DNA of 64,000 nucleotides from Chalara sp. BL73 (GCA_918026815.1 CAKJVC010000229.1:1-64000), one strand, 5' to 3'; positions 1 to 11,806 are shown, counted from the stretch's first letter. Numbers and translations: made by a program. Notes: generated by a model not told the origin, from the sequence alone.

Positions 1-709
1 TGTATACTTCAATGCTTTCAAAGGCGAGCCCATGGCCGAGTTACGGATGCTGGGAGTTCTCTTCCCAGGAGGGATCAGTCCAGAGTTCCGTGAAGCCCAC
101 TCGAAACATACACTAGCATATTGGCATGAGAGCACGCTTCAACACACCATCAAATGTGTTGATACAGACACCGGAGAGATCATTGGCATGGCATTAGGAG
201 ATGCATACCTGAAAGAGCGTAGCGAGGAAGAGCGCAAAACCCAGGAATTACTTGGCTAGAAGGCGAAGAAAAGGAACGCGCGGAGAAGATCCTTAATCCG
301 CTTTGGGACGTGAGAGAAAAGTTATTCGGTGGACGGCGCTATATCTGTATGCTGCCATGATGATAACCCCTGGAGAATTTTTCTGCTAACTTCTTGTTCA
401 GATGTTCATGTCGCTGCAGTTGAGCCGAAACATCAAGGACGTAAAGCAGGTGCGCTGATTGTCCAGTGGGGTATTGACCTCGGTGAGAGCGGAGAGCTAC
501 CGGTTTATTTCGAGTCGTCTCCATCGACGGTTCGGCTGTATGAGAAGATGGGTTTCGAGAGACTCAAGGAGAGTGTCGTGCACAAAGCCGAAGTATTGGG
601 AATTAAGGAAGACATTGAAGTGCCTTTGATGGTCAAGATGCCTTCGTGTGCTCGAGGCATGACCTTTGAAGAATGGAGAGAGAAAGGATATCCTGCTTGG
701 CAGAAGTAA
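1..709 (+). pseudogene. GNAT-family N-acetyltransferase, 5' partial, one-base frameshift
   Basis: Exons are <2-346 and 402-709, separated by a 55-bp intron (347-401). The frame is already open at base 2, so the true start lies left of the window; ATG 32 is internal. The C-terminal half carries the acetyl-CoA-binding region of GNAT enzymes (QGRKAGALIVQWG, about base 435) followed by the YEKMGF segment typical of the fold's end. The first frame reaches a TAG at 257. One missing base in the AAAA run at 236-239 would restore a continuous reading (WLEGEEKERAEKIL) into the rest of exon 1 and through the intron. Either a true frameshift mutation or an assembly error explains this. GNATs of this fungal type are usually about 200-240 residues; substrate unknown. 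Confidence 0.75.
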
Positions 710-1876
710 AGTATGTAATATTTTTAGATGCCTCGTTTGGGAGTATACAAAGCCTATAATTCGAGCAGATGCCTGATGAACTCCTCGAACTTCGGGGTTT
801 CCTGAGATTGCCTCTATATCAATGTATGCCGGTTTCGACCCTAGAGATTGACAGACGGCACTTCAGCTCCACTTATACTCCTAGGTGAGTCTCCCCCGCA
901 GCGAAATAAGAGATGAAGCGTGTCATAATTTGTTAGATAAGAGGCCTACTTCATGGTTGCGCTTCATGACCTCAATGTGGCATGTCTCCTCGAGGATTGG
1001 CCTTTACAACTTGAATGTCTTCCAATACTAATTGCCTTCCAATATCTGGCTGTATTTTCTTGCCCTTTCTTATATTGCGTACTCCAAAGCACTTGTAGTG
1101 CCCCATTTACAAGGGCTTGTATTTCGGCGGTCGGCCCCAACAGCCGGCGCTCTCCTCTGGTGAACCGACTTGCATTCCTTCAAGATCGCACCTTGTTCTA
1201 GGACTGGTCATCGTGAGGTGAATCAGCAGTCCATAAATATCCTACACACAAGGTTTGAGTTCCCTACAGCCTGACCCAATCCATCCTCATATATATTGAG
1301 ATTCTAACCAGGATCTTAAAGATGAATTTTAGCGGCGGGTCTTTCCACTCGACGCAAAATAGGTTGATAGCTGCGATCTATTGTGGATATTGCTAAGATT
1401 ACTAATGGTAATGAACCTGAACTTTTGAATTCGAATATTAAGACGGAGGTGCCCATAGCAATGGATAGGCGATGGCGAGCATGGGCTGGTCAGAGCCGCT
1501 AGACAAGCGTAGTGTCTTGAATATGCAACAAGTATATATGGCATGCAGGAGAAGCACCCTCTTTTCCTTGCGAAAGCGACGTAAACAATGCTAATATGAA
1601 CTATGAAAGAGATATATTAGATATTGAAAAAAAATCAGCTGGTAGGCTGTATGTTGGCTTAGAGTATCATCAGGGCACAGACGTGCTTAACATGCCTGGA
1701 CAAGATGGGCAAAATCGCACCCCGACTCACTTGAAGTATGAAGAAGAGTAACACGTTGAAATAACCTTCACCCTGTCGTACTGATCTTGAGGATGTTCTT
1801 CGATTCTTTCGCGTTTTGGGAATACAGAAAGCATCGAGATACTTCATAACTCAAAATAACTATACTATTCTCCTAG
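710..1876. other. Intergenic stretch, no supported gene
   Basis: About 1.17 kb between the GNAT remnant and the 3' end of the sugar transporter. Short open frames occur on both strands (for example 953-1201 plus), but none shows a recognisable family, signal peptide or splice pattern. No repeat or RNA gene was noticed. Confidence 0.5.
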
Positions 1877-3645
1877 TCAAGTCGTCACCTCGTATTTCTT
1901 GAATTCTCTCGTTTTCAATCCACGTTCAAACATGATGTCAAGCTCCTCATAGGTTCTGTTCTTGGTTTCGGGAATTCTGAACCATGCCCATACAAAACAT
2001 ATAGCAGATAGACCGCCTATCCCGGGTAATTAGCAAGATCCACAGTGGTTGCAATTCAAGTGACTAACCAAAAAGAAGCCCAATTTCCCTCATATCTGCT
2101 TGATCCGGATTGATCATGTAAGGGATGGCTACCGTCATAACAATAGCGAAGAGAGCCTGAACAGCAGTTGCAAGGGCTATAGTCTTGGATCTGACCTTGG
2201 TTGCGGAACACTCGCAAAGGATAACAAAGCATACTGGGCCGATGGAGACATCATAGATGCCATTCCATATCACCTAATTTAATACATGTTAGCTGCCTCG
2301 CCATTATCGACTGGAATTGGATCACAGCCTACCATTAGTGTTGACTGAGCCCAAATTACACCTGAACGACTTTCATAGTTTGGAACACAATCCAAAATTG
2401 CTATCAGAAACATCATGATTGAAAGTGTTGCCAAACCGATGTTATAAATTCGTCTTCGGCCGTACTTCGAGATTACTACAAAAGATAGTACAGTTCCTAA
2501 AAATCCAACGGCAAGGTAGCCTACTCCCATCTGGAAAGCCTTGTTACCAGGAAGCCCAGCAACTATATTTCCTTAGCGGATAGCGGATAAAAGGGGGAAG
2601 GCTGACTTACTCTGGAAGAAGTATGTTGCATATCCCACAAGATAGATTCCGCTGAAAACCTGAATGGTGTACACTCCTACAGAAATCTCCGTTCGACGAA
2701 GGTTGACCTTCTTAAAGCAGTCTAAATAAGTGGTTCCGGTCTCCATCTCGACTTCAAGACGATCAGTCTCAATGATGATGGCTAAAGTTGGTTTCACATC
2801 CACTCTCGAAGATGCCAATCTCCTCAGTGCTTTCTCGGCATCGTCAAATCTTCCTTTCCGGACCAGCCACCATGGTGATTCCGGGGCGAAGGGTACGGCA
2901 ATGAGGATGATCAGAGGCCAGAGCCATTGGATTGCGAATGGAGCGCTATAAGCCCAATGATTGTCGAGCTGAGACGTACCAGCGATTACGCCGTTTGCCA
3001 GTAGCTGACCCATCACGAAGCAAAGATTGATGTACGCAGTCAGAACACCACGGAGGGCGATGGGACAGACTTCAGACGCATAGGCGGGGGCGATCGTTGC
3101 ATAGGTTCCAAGGATGAGCCCTCCAAGCAGCTCACCAACAAGAAGGACCTTTAGCGACCGAGCGAAAAACTGTATGAAGATACATCCTGCTGTCATGATT
3201 ACACAAGCAGCAAAGGTCTATCACTATCAGTCAGCAGAGAAGTTCCCTCTCACTGCGTACCAAGTACCTTTTTACGACCCCACCATTCCATCGGGTAAGA
3301 TGCCCCCAATGCTCCTAACACCTGACCAATGGGGTTTCCCATCCCCAGGCCGATCTGCCATGGAGCACTGATGATATAGTCGCCTTCAAACAAATACCCG
3401 AAATCTTTCTGGAACGCTGGTGTGGCATATAAACTTCCCAAAAGCTGTGGATCGAAAGCCGTCATGATGATTCCCATGGAGAAGAATATAGACCATCCTA
3501 CACAACTTGGATACAGCTTCACTGCTTCCCAAAATGTCATTCGGTGCTCGATTTCTGTGGCCAAGCGAGCCTGGCTCCCCAGCTCTTCCTTCAGGGGGAC
3601 CTCCAACCCCGCTTGCTCAACGACCACCTCATGTTTGTGTTCCAT
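1877..3645 (-). CDS. MFS sugar transporter, maltose/alpha-glucoside permease-like
   Basis: Five exons: 3645-3268, 3217-2611, 2562-2333, 2273-2069, 2016-1877; introns of 48-59 bp, all GT-AG and in phase, giving 519 residues. The start at 3645 is the first ATG; the frame upstream has none. Sugar-porter hallmarks are present: WGRKK after the second membrane helix, PESPWWLVRKGR in the mid-protein loop, YGRRR after helix eight, and PETKNRTYEELDIMFE at the C-terminus. Length and motifs fit the fungal MAL-permease type of proton-coupled sugar transporter in the plasma membrane (family knowledge). Substrate cannot be read from sequence. All exons are intact, so the gene looks functional. Confidence 0.92.
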
Positions 3646-4446
3646 TGTGTTATGTCTCACACCGAACCTTTTCTTCTTGAAGTTGATGAGGATGAGTCGC
3701 CTCGCTCTCCTGTATGGGATGTTGGTAGAAATGCTTGCTTCAAATGATAAAGAATGTCAACTTCAAGAAGACGTCGGCAAACAGGGGCCGGCAAACACCA
3801 ATGTTCGCCGGTAGGCATTCTCAAGATCAGGAGTCCATGACCCCAAAGTGACGTTACAACGCTTTGCCAGGCGATCCCAAGGGTGTAAATGAGGGGCAAG
3901 ATAGCGGGATACTGCTGGTCTGGGGCGAACCTTATCTAGCGGTAAGCTTCCCCAAGCTTTAGCAAGCTTTCCTAGTAGTCCAAGTACACGAGACCTGTTA
4001 CCTCATTGGCCCATCGAGCTATACACTGACAATTTGTACGGTGATGATAGGAGTTTGCCGTGTAATGTTCTAGATAAGAGCTCCCAAAGCTCAAAAGTGG
4101 GAGAAGAACAGGGTTGCCTCGGCTATAATACATTACGCTTTCATTCCAGCGTGAAGAAATGCACGTGATGCAATTGAAGATATACAGAAATGTTATATTC
4201 GTGTAGGAAATCCGCCATAGAATCACTTGGGGTGATACAAATTTACCAATGCCTATGGTGTAAGGCTAAATGTATTCGCGAAATACTCAAAGTCTTCGAA
4301 GTCTTGAAAGAACGCATCATTATGTGCTGGAACATCGTCTCTAATATGTCGACAATGCTCCGCATATCATCCATAATATCTCAAACTCTGTTCCATCTGC
4401 GTACAATTCTTTTGTCGCGGGCGCGGTGTGATGAGGTAGGATTTGT
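3646..4446. promoter_or_regulatory. Upstream region of the sugar transporter
   Basis: About 800 bp upstream of the permease (minus) and downstream of the secreted-protein gene. It contains three AAGCTT copies within 3942-3977. No coding potential was recognised. It must hold the transporter promoter, but no specific activator site could be assigned. Confidence 0.4.
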
Positions 4447-5434
4447 CTACGCGCGCTCAATCGTCAACTCTGCAATTCGGCACAAGGTCGAGCCCGCATT
4501 AGACGTTACAACTGGTGGCGAATAAAGCATTCTCACATTGCTGCCGCTACTATTTGGGCTTCAAAAATAATCAACATTCATGTCAAAATACGCATGGCTT
4601 AGACTTACCGCAGGCACCACTCCGTGCGTGTAGTGTTAGCTTGGATGATGATGTCTCGCCAACCGATAGGGCCGAAATCCCATTTGGCACCCTTTTGCAG
4701 CTCGAGGACGAGTAAAGCGAAGGTGTATTGTCGGATAGGCGCTAAGGAGATTCTCTAATTAGCAAAAATAAGAGACTGGATTATGAGTTGAAGTAACTTG
4801 CGGTAATTGGCAAGATCATGGCTCAGTGCTTTTGAGTAAGGTCCCATCCCAGCTCTCACAGCTTCTTCACCAGGTGAACTGTACCATACATCAGACCACC
4901 GTAGCTTCCCATCGTCCAAGCCGAAAATACTGGTAAGGCGATCACCTGGCCATACTATTTAACATATCAGATAAACGATCCACATGATGCGCCAGAGTGG
5001 CTGTATCCTTGGACCCACCTTTCTGATTTCCTTGAAGATTTTTTGCAGGACTGCAACAATCAGCATCATTAGTCGAAACAATAACAAGCTTAGCTTACTC
5101 GCAACAATAAAAAGGCTTGTGATACCATTCACCGGTGGTACCTAGGTTTGTAACCACATTTTGAAGAACTGAGACAGGTGCATTCTTGTTTTGAAGGCCA
5201 GGCCAGATCGCTTGGACGTCGCCAGGGATGCGTGGTGCGGTCGAGGCGACGGGTACAAGGAGCGTGCTTTGGAACTGATGTTGTGAGAAATGTTACAAGA
5301 GCGAGAAGAGGACTCACTAGCGTGATAGGTGCATCTGGGATGAAGAAGGCGCCGAAAAAGGCGGTACCTTGTGTGGCCTGTAAAAAGAGGATGAAAGTTG
5401 ATCCGAAAGTCAAGAGAATTTGAAAAGACTTCAT
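4447..5434 (-). CDS. Small secreted protein of a fungal family without an assigned function
   Basis: Six exons: 5434-5318, 5274-5099, 5050-5019, 4954-4798, 4752-4609, 4558-4447; introns of 43-64 bp. The phases agree through all five junctions and give 245 residues. The N-terminus is a signal peptide (MKSFQILLTFG followed by a hydrophobic core and ATQG). Conserved-looking blocks are PGDVQAIWPGLQ, VLQNVVTN, GEWYHKPFYCC, KVWPGD, LELQKGAKWDFGPIGW, TEWC and STLCRIAEL; the cysteines suggest disulphides in an extracellular fold. I recall related fungal secreted proteins with the same block order but know no enzyme activity, so no function is claimed. The acceptor at 4753 is the least certain: an AG two bases earlier gives an immediate stop. 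Confidence 0.75.
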
Positions 5435-5897
5435 TGTATCTGTGTCGCATTGCGTTACGTTACGTTACTTTTGTTGTTGCTGACGGATGGGAAAGCGGGA
5501 CCACCAAATCGAAGATGCAGGAAAGACGGGAGGAGGAGTTTGAGGGAATCTTTAAAAAATAACTTAATTTTAGAAGCGAATCACAATTGAAAACCTGCTA
5601 TTCACTTTTGTGACTCCGCAAGACAACAGTCTGGTTTTTTTTCTGAGTCTTGGGGCAGAAATGAATGGACAATTCCTTGATGAGGGCTCAAAAGTGCATG
5701 CTTGAAGAATTAGTGTTGAAAGGGCCTTGAACGAACCGAGTAAGGGCACAGTGATTCACTGCTCTATTCAGTTTGTTATTTGCAACGGGAATTTGGATAT
5801 CTCAAGAGTTAAAGGTTAACCTATTAACCCAGGGCAACACAAACCCGTAAGCAATACTTGACTATACCGACCCTAACAACATTTAAATTTACCCTAA
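5435..5897. other. Intergenic region 5' of the secreted-protein gene
   Basis: About 460 bp separating two minus-strand genes: the promoter of the secreted protein and the 3' flank of the Zn2Cys6 regulator. A repeated TACGTTACGT-like string lies near 5455-5468. Nothing else was recognised. Confidence 0.4.
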
Positions 5898-8044
5898 CTA
5901 GGCTGTACCATCGTAATTTATCATTGCCATGGGGTCCCAAAGTGAGATGTCTTGCCCGTCGAAATGAATATCTGGGAATATCTGGAGAGCACGGGTGTCG
6001 GGATCTGTATCAGGAATACCGGATCCATACCTCGACTTTGCGACAGAAATAATATCATTGGCATGGTCTGAGAGCAACGTATCTTTTCGTCTAATGCCAT
6101 TAGATGCTAGTTGACGTCTTTGGAGTAGACTTTGCAAGCCAATTCGTGCATGGCGAGCCAGACCCCAAGCATGAGATAGCTCAGTTAAAGCTGAGTCTAA
6201 GGTAGACAGGGTTGCTGTCATAGGGTCATTGCTCTGTTCAAGATTCATTGCTAGTACAGCATCGACAGCCATAATAGAACCATGAACAAATATTAAAGGG
6301 GCATTCTTAAGGCTGTATTGTGCTTTAAATCGATGAAGGATGGAAACGATGACGTCAATGGATGCATCACACGTAGCTGCGCATTCTTTGGCGGATGTAG
6401 ACTCCTCATTGACGTCCAGGTATGGGCGATTAAGAAGTAGCCGAACCATGTGGTAAAACATGCTGAGATGTTGTTAATAGGGATAGCTGGCATGAAACAT
6501 GTACTTACTGAAGAGCAGCAATGTTTTGTTTGACAACGTCAGAGCGTGATCCCCATCTGTCCCAACGTTGGTCGCCTGCCAGGGAGTCATGCCAATTCCA
6601 GAGCGCACCGTTAAGCCGATTCAAGGACGCAGGAATCGGATTGCTAGATACTAGTAACAGTGCTTCTCTTGACGGAGACAAGAAAGTCAGAATATCATCT
6701 ATGACCGCTCCAAGCTCCACTTGTTTGTTGAGTACTTCGTCCATATCAATATTCGAGCCGCTGAGTATTTTCTTGCTTCTGAATTACGTCAACGGAGGAA
6801 GATCTAGGCACGCAGAGCACACAAACCTTGATCGATCTAGAGCCAGGGCTCCAAAATCACTAACGCGCATAATGCTTGGTCGTATAAAGACTATACTGAA
6901 CATCCTGGCCACAGTTTTAGCGACGGGACATCTCTAATCAGTTTCATCCATGGGGGACTTATCGGATATGTAGCAGTTTGTATGCATACGCCGCCACGAC
7001 TCGATGTCGACTAGCGACGTACCATCTTTGATTTCTTCTAGATCCGGGAGCATCCGAATAGCCATGCCTTCGGGAGTTGTTAGCCGCATATGTTTTGAGA
7101 GCATCTTGGATGTGCTTACCGGAGTACATCCAACCTTTCGGTATATCACCTCTGCCATTTTCGTACAGTGCACAACACATCAAAGCTTGAGCTGTGGAGA
7201 TATTTGGAACTAGTAGATCTGGGTTGTGGATACCTTGTTGAGCGGAATTATAGAATGAATCTGCCATGTTGCGAATGCGAGGTTCTAATGACATGAGAGC
7301 TCCAAGCGCACAGATCGAGTGCAGGAGAACCATGGTAAGGTTTGAATTCATGCTACCTATCAAATAATGCGACATGAATTCATCTTCATCTATGATAGGT
7401 ATTGCTGGGTTTTGCCATTTGAAATAGAGAGGTAGACATTCCTGGATCAAGCTTTCCGGCATAACGCAGAGCGTCGCAAATGCCAACGAAAAATCTGATC
7501 TGGTAGATTGACTTATATGCTCTGCTCGATATGTTCGCATGATACTTGTCGAGTACACATCAATTGGCCTATAAATTTTATGAACTTCCTCTGAGCCTCC
7601 AATTGGTGATTTTTTCGGCGACTGCAAGCCCTCCGACAAATGCGCGGAATTGGTCTTTGACTTCAAGCCCATCAAGATGGGCCTGATCGTCTTGATCAAG
7701 GCATCACGATCACTGGCTGGAGACGCTTCCAGCTCCCAAAGAAAGTTCTCCAATTCTTGAATTCTCAATTCAAGAGATCTAACATATTCTCGGGAGACTG
7801 GAGCCCGCTTCGCATCGTCTCTTCGGTACTCGCAGTTCACACCAGCGGAGGAACATCTCCGGCATGGTGAGCTTCTTGAGCATTTAATCTACAAATGTCA
7901 GTCTAGATTGAACGATATTCTAGCCATCTCTCAAAGATACCTTGCGGATTTGACAACGTTTGCACCTATCGCCAGATTAGTTTTTCCTAGTAGCTAAAGA
8001 AGATATGAAACTGACGAGATTCTCTTCTCTTCAGGATGTGCCAT
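5898..8044 (-). CDS. Zn2Cys6 (Gal4-type) transcription factor
   Basis: Seven exons: 8044-8016, 7965-7941, 7888-7120, 7067-6959, 6895-6827, 6778-6509, 6462-5898; 611 residues with all phases consistent. The N-terminus has the six-cysteine cluster C-x2-C-x6-C-x5-C-x2-C-x6-C (SCKRCQIRK / IKCSRSSPCRRC), split by an intron after its second cysteine. It is followed by a linker and a leucine-rich coiled-coil (YVRSLELRIQELENF) for dimerisation. The middle contains the fungal-specific regulatory domain (GWMYSGMAIRMLPDL, DIESWRRM, CYISD). It is a nuclear DNA-binding regulator. It is divergent from the NmrA-like gene at 8346, making that gene a plausible target (inference). The junction near 6958/6896 is the weakest. 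Confidence 0.88.
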
Positions 8045-8345
8045 CTTGCTTGATTTGATCTGATTTTCTTTTTGATCATATTCAGCTCATATAAACATTC
8101 AAAATGAGACTTTACCTCAAAGTTTGACACGATATTCTGTGCTGAATCGCGTCATGCTCCACGCCCCCCACTTTTAAGCAAGACGACTTACGGACAGCAA
8201 CTCCGTCATTTTGGCGCGCCCTTCAACCCTGCGGGGTCATGTCTTTCTCGCCTTGCTACAGCAAATATAAAGTGCACTCATAGGCATTCACTCATAAGAA
8301 CTTGGAAAGTGACGCTAGTCAACGTCCAAGGAGAGCAAAGTAAAC
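8045..8345. promoter_or_regulatory. Shared divergent promoter
   Basis: A 301-bp intergenic region between the start codons of the minus-strand Zn2Cys6 regulator and the plus-strand NmrA-like gene. It contains one everted CGG/CCG pair (8191-8205), a GC-rich box CCCTGCGGGG (8229-8238) and an AT-rich AAATATAAA element (8264-8272) suitable as a TATA region for the plus gene. Confidence 0.6.
8191..8205. promoter_or_regulatory. Candidate Zn2Cys6 binding site, CGG-N9-CCG
   Basis: CGG at 8191-8193 and CCG at 8203-8205 are separated by nine bases. Inverted CGG half-sites with fixed spacing are the usual recognition form of dimeric Zn2Cys6 proteins (Gal4 uses N11). It lies mid-way between the regulator and the divergent gene, so auto- or cross-regulation is possible; a single occurrence is weak evidence. 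Confidence 0.4.
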
Positions 8346-9382
8346 ATGGGTTTGAATATCCTCATCATTGGAGCTACAGGCGTGATTGGGAAATACATCA
8401 CCCAGCAAATCGTCTTGGCAAAGTCAACTTTTGGGCGTATCGCAATCCTTACTTCCAAAAATACCCTAGATACTAAGACACACGAGATCGAGGCCCTGAA
8501 AAAAGAAGGCGTGGAGGTTTTCGTTGGCGATATCACTCTCGAAAAGGATGCGAAGAGTGCCTACAAAGACATTGATGTGGTTGTCTCGGCTGTAGGAAGA
8601 GGAGCAATCGCGACTCAGATTGACCTGCAAGTCTCATATCTAAAAGTGTTATATCTAATGCTAACTTATTTAGTATAAAATGGGCATCTGAGATCGGCAT
8701 CAATTGGTTCTTCCCTTCAGAATATGGCACGGATATCAAGCACAATCCTGCTTCTGCCAATGAAAAACCACATCAGCAGAAGTTGAAAGTACGTGCGTTT
8801 GCCGAGACAATCAAGAATCTGCATTTCACCTACCTAGTCACGGGACCATACAGCGATATGTTTTTTGCGAAGTCACCATATCCAGTTATTGGTTCTTATG
8901 ATGTGAAAGCTAAGAAAGCAACTCTGTTGGGCGATGGAAAGGGCCAGGTCGCTTTGACTGCTATGGCTGAGTATATAGCCCTCCCACATATAAAGACAAG
9001 GATGTAAGCTGATAGGAACAGCGTGGGCAAATTAGTCGTAGCATCACTCCAAAATGCGTCAGCTTCCAAAGACAGGATCTTGATTGTCAATTCCTTCACC
9101 TCTACACCAGATGAGATCATTGCCGAGTTTCAGAAGCAGACTGGCGCAAAATGGGACGTTTCTTACACGTCTTTGGAGAAACTAAAAGAAATTGAAAAGG
9201 AGGCGTGGGACAGCGGTGCGCCATATGCGACAGGCGCTACGTTGAGAAGGATATGGACTGAAGGGGGAACCCTCTATGACAAGCTCAGAGATAATGCGGT
9301 GATTGGTGATCCTCCATTGGAGACTTTGGAAGATCAAGTCAGGCAGGTCATTGAGAAACAATCAGCGTCGGAATTAAGGTAG
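8346..9382 (+). CDS. NmrA-like / isoflavone-reductase-like NAD(P)-binding protein
   Basis: Three exons: 8346-8626, 8674-8970, 9022-9382; 312 residues. The N-terminus is a Rossmann beta-alpha-beta with GATGVIG (GxxGxxG, residues about 9-15). It continues with [20 protein letters not shown] and [12 protein letters not shown], the order typical of the NmrA/isoflavone-reductase/PCBER group of atypical short-chain dehydrogenases. Cytosolic NADP-linked reduction of an aromatic or phenolic substrate is the family expectation; NmrA itself is a non-catalytic redox sensor, so catalysis is not certain. Intron 1 (8627-8673) begins GCAAGT, a GC-AG intron. It is required: the GT two codons later gives the wrong frame, while GC-AG gives the conserved IDLIKWA reading. 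Confidence 0.9.
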
Positions 9383-9949
9383 GAGACATCGGATATTCGG
9401 GATCTTGAAGAATAGGCAGTATGAGCCAGTTCGGGGAATCTTATAAATGAAAAACTCAACCTAATTACACCTTTTAACACGACTTAATATGCATCTTACA
9501 TGATTCGCAGGAGAGGTCTCATTCAATCATTGGCCTGGAGTGATCAACCTCGCCATTTTCGTCTTTTCAGAGTATATTTGGGATATAATAAACCTTTCTC
9601 AATGTTCCGGCAATGAAAAAGGGCCTCATCTTCGTGAGTTCGATTGGTCGCGATGTTATGATGACATAAATCGCAGTTTGGCGGGGTTGCTGTCCGTGTG
9701 TGGGGTCAAACTTCGAACGGGCACCATCTCCATGCGAGAGTCTGCCAATGACATTGATATTCTCTTTGTTAGTGATGGATTGCGTCTTCTTGCCCTTGAA
9801 TCTCATATTTAAAAAAATTGTAGTTTCGTGGAATAGATATAAGTGTAATGTCTGCTTTATGATTTCGAGAATGTTTCAACGTTCTCAGTGCATTGATAAT
9901 CTGAACCATCATTCAATTACACCTTTCGAAGTAGTCTGCCTCCTTGAAA
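9383..9949. other. Intergenic region between NmrA-like gene and arylsulfotransferase
   Basis: About 570 bp holding the 3' flank of the NmrA-like gene and the promoter of the next gene. Open frames at 9540-9812 (plus) and 9567-9806 (minus) overlap each other and show no family features. No regulatory site was identified. Confidence 0.4.
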
Positions 9950-11806
9950 ATGCTGGCAAAACAAAATTTACTGGCAAGTTTGTTAACCTCCGCTCTTGTA
10001 ACAATAAACATTCCTCTCGTACGCGCCAATTGGAAGTATAAGTCTCGACCAGATCTATCCCCGCCTACTTTGAATATTACAATTCCCGCAACAAAGGATG
10101 TCGAAAAGGGGTTCCTCTTTGTAGCACCATTCGCTGGATATCCAGAAGGCACGCACCACGGTCCTGCACAGGCTGCCCCGTATATTCTGACCGACACTGG
10201 TGACCTGGTGTGGTCAGGTTTCACCTATTTTTCGATATGGGCAACAAATTTCCAGGCCGCGCGGTACAAAGGCCAAGATATCTTGTTCTCTTTCGAAGGA
10301 AGCCATAATGCTGCATATGGTCATGGGCATGGTCACACAACCTTCTTAAACCAGAATTATGAGACTATCAAAGAACTCCGTGCGGGCAATCATCGCTTAA
10401 CTGATAAGCATGAGTTTCACATCATCAATGAAGAGACTGCTCTGATCCAAATATATCACCCCGTGCCGTGGAACTTGACTGCATATGGCGCAAGCGAAGA
10501 ACAGCAATGGATCGTTGATTCAAGGTTTCAAGGCAAGTTATTCTTCGATGGCCCGAGCTCTAGATACTAATGAATGTAGAACTCAACATTGAGACCGGTG
10601 AAGTTTTATATGAATGGAGCAGTCTTGATCATGTTGATCCGTCTGGTATGTTGAGAAGGTATTTCGCTAGGAGATGAGAGCTGACTATTTACAGAGGGCT
10701 ACCTCAAATTAAATCCTGGACAAGCTGGTGCAGGCTATAACAGCTCGGACGCTTGGGACTATTTCCACATCAATTCAGTCGACAAAGATGCTGAGGGTTA
10801 GTCACAAATTACCTTTAAGCCAGAACAATATGCTTACGGTACAGGAAACTATCTTATCTCTGCTCGTGATGCAAATGCCGCATATAAGATTAATGGCACA
10901 ACTGGCGAAATCATATGGCAACTGTCCGGGAAATCGACCAGCTTCAAATTGGGGCATGGCGTTGAATTTGCCTTCCAGCACCATGCCAGGTTTGTCTCTA
11001 AGTCCCAGGATGGCAAAAAGGAGGTCATCAGTCTTTACGACAACTCTGCCCATGGCACAGAGAATGGACATGGTCATGAAGTTCATTTCTATAAATATTC
11101 TCGTGGCAAGATCATAGAAGTTGACACAGAGAAATGGGAGGCAAGACTTATTCAGGTGTGTATCCCTAAATAGATCACATGGTGAGTGGTGGTCTTACGT
11201 TTATAGGCGTTTAACCCTCCTGATAATCTTCTTTCGAAATCTCAAGGATCGACACAGCTGCTTCCAAACGGCAATGCTCTTGTAAATTGGGGCAGCGAGG
11301 GTGCAGTCACTGAGTTTAAATCAGATGGCACTCCCATCTTCCACGCATATTTAGATTCTGGATACCTTGGCATCGGAGTTGAGAACTATCGTGGATTTCG
11401 CTACAACTGGACTGGAATTCCTAATGAGGCTCCTGCTATTGTTGCTTTAAAAGACGAAGAGACGGCAACCACAAGTATCTACGTTTCATGGAATGGAGAC
11501 ACTCGGACAAGACGCTGGCGCTTCTATAAGGTCAATGCTGAGGGTCACCGATCTTTCTTAGGAGAGAGAAAGCGTGATAGCTTTGAGACAGTGCTGAAAC
11601 TTGATCAAGTCGAAGTCAACAAAGTTCAGGCCGAGGCGTTGGATGCGGAGGGTGTCTCTCTGGTCAGCACTTCTGCTGTTGAACTCGAGGCATTGATTCA
11701 TGAATACAAAGCAACAGAGAGGAAGATTCTGAAGCAAGAGAAAGCTGGACTTATTCCTTGGCTCACCTTCAAGGGCCAGAAGATCTTCGGAACTGGTGAG
11801 CTGTGA
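9950..11806 (+). CDS. Arylsulfotransferase (ASST)-family secreted protein
   Basis: Five exons: 9950-10532, 10580-10645, 10695-10796, 10845-11155, 11207-11806; 553 residues with consistent phases. The N-terminal hydrophobic segment after MLAKQN is a signal peptide. The body shows the repeating beta-propeller texture of the fungal ASST family (Arylsulfotran_2-like): DTGDLVWSG, HGHGHTTFLN, AWDYFHINSV, DANAAYKINGTTGEIIWQL, HHARFVS and QLLPNGNALVNWG, with histidines where bacterial ASSTs have catalytic ones. Family activity is sulfate transfer between phenols; fungal members are mostly uncharacterised. Intron 1 (10533-10579) starts GCAAGT and is a GC-AG intron; the nearby GT alternative runs into a stop within a few codons. 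It lies 567 bp after the NmrA-like gene on the same strand. Confidence 0.88.

Noticed and set aside
953..1201. 82-codon plus-strand open frame
   Set aside because: No family signature or supporting splice structure, and composition like chance intergenic reading.
4190..4525. 111-codon plus-strand open frame
   Set aside because: Antisense to the last exon of the secreted-protein gene (4447-4558), whose family blocks and splice phases are convincing.
8591..8640. GT donor at 8631 for intron 1 of the NmrA-like gene
   Set aside because: It puts exon 2 out of frame; the GC donor at 8627 gives the conserved reading IDLIKWA.
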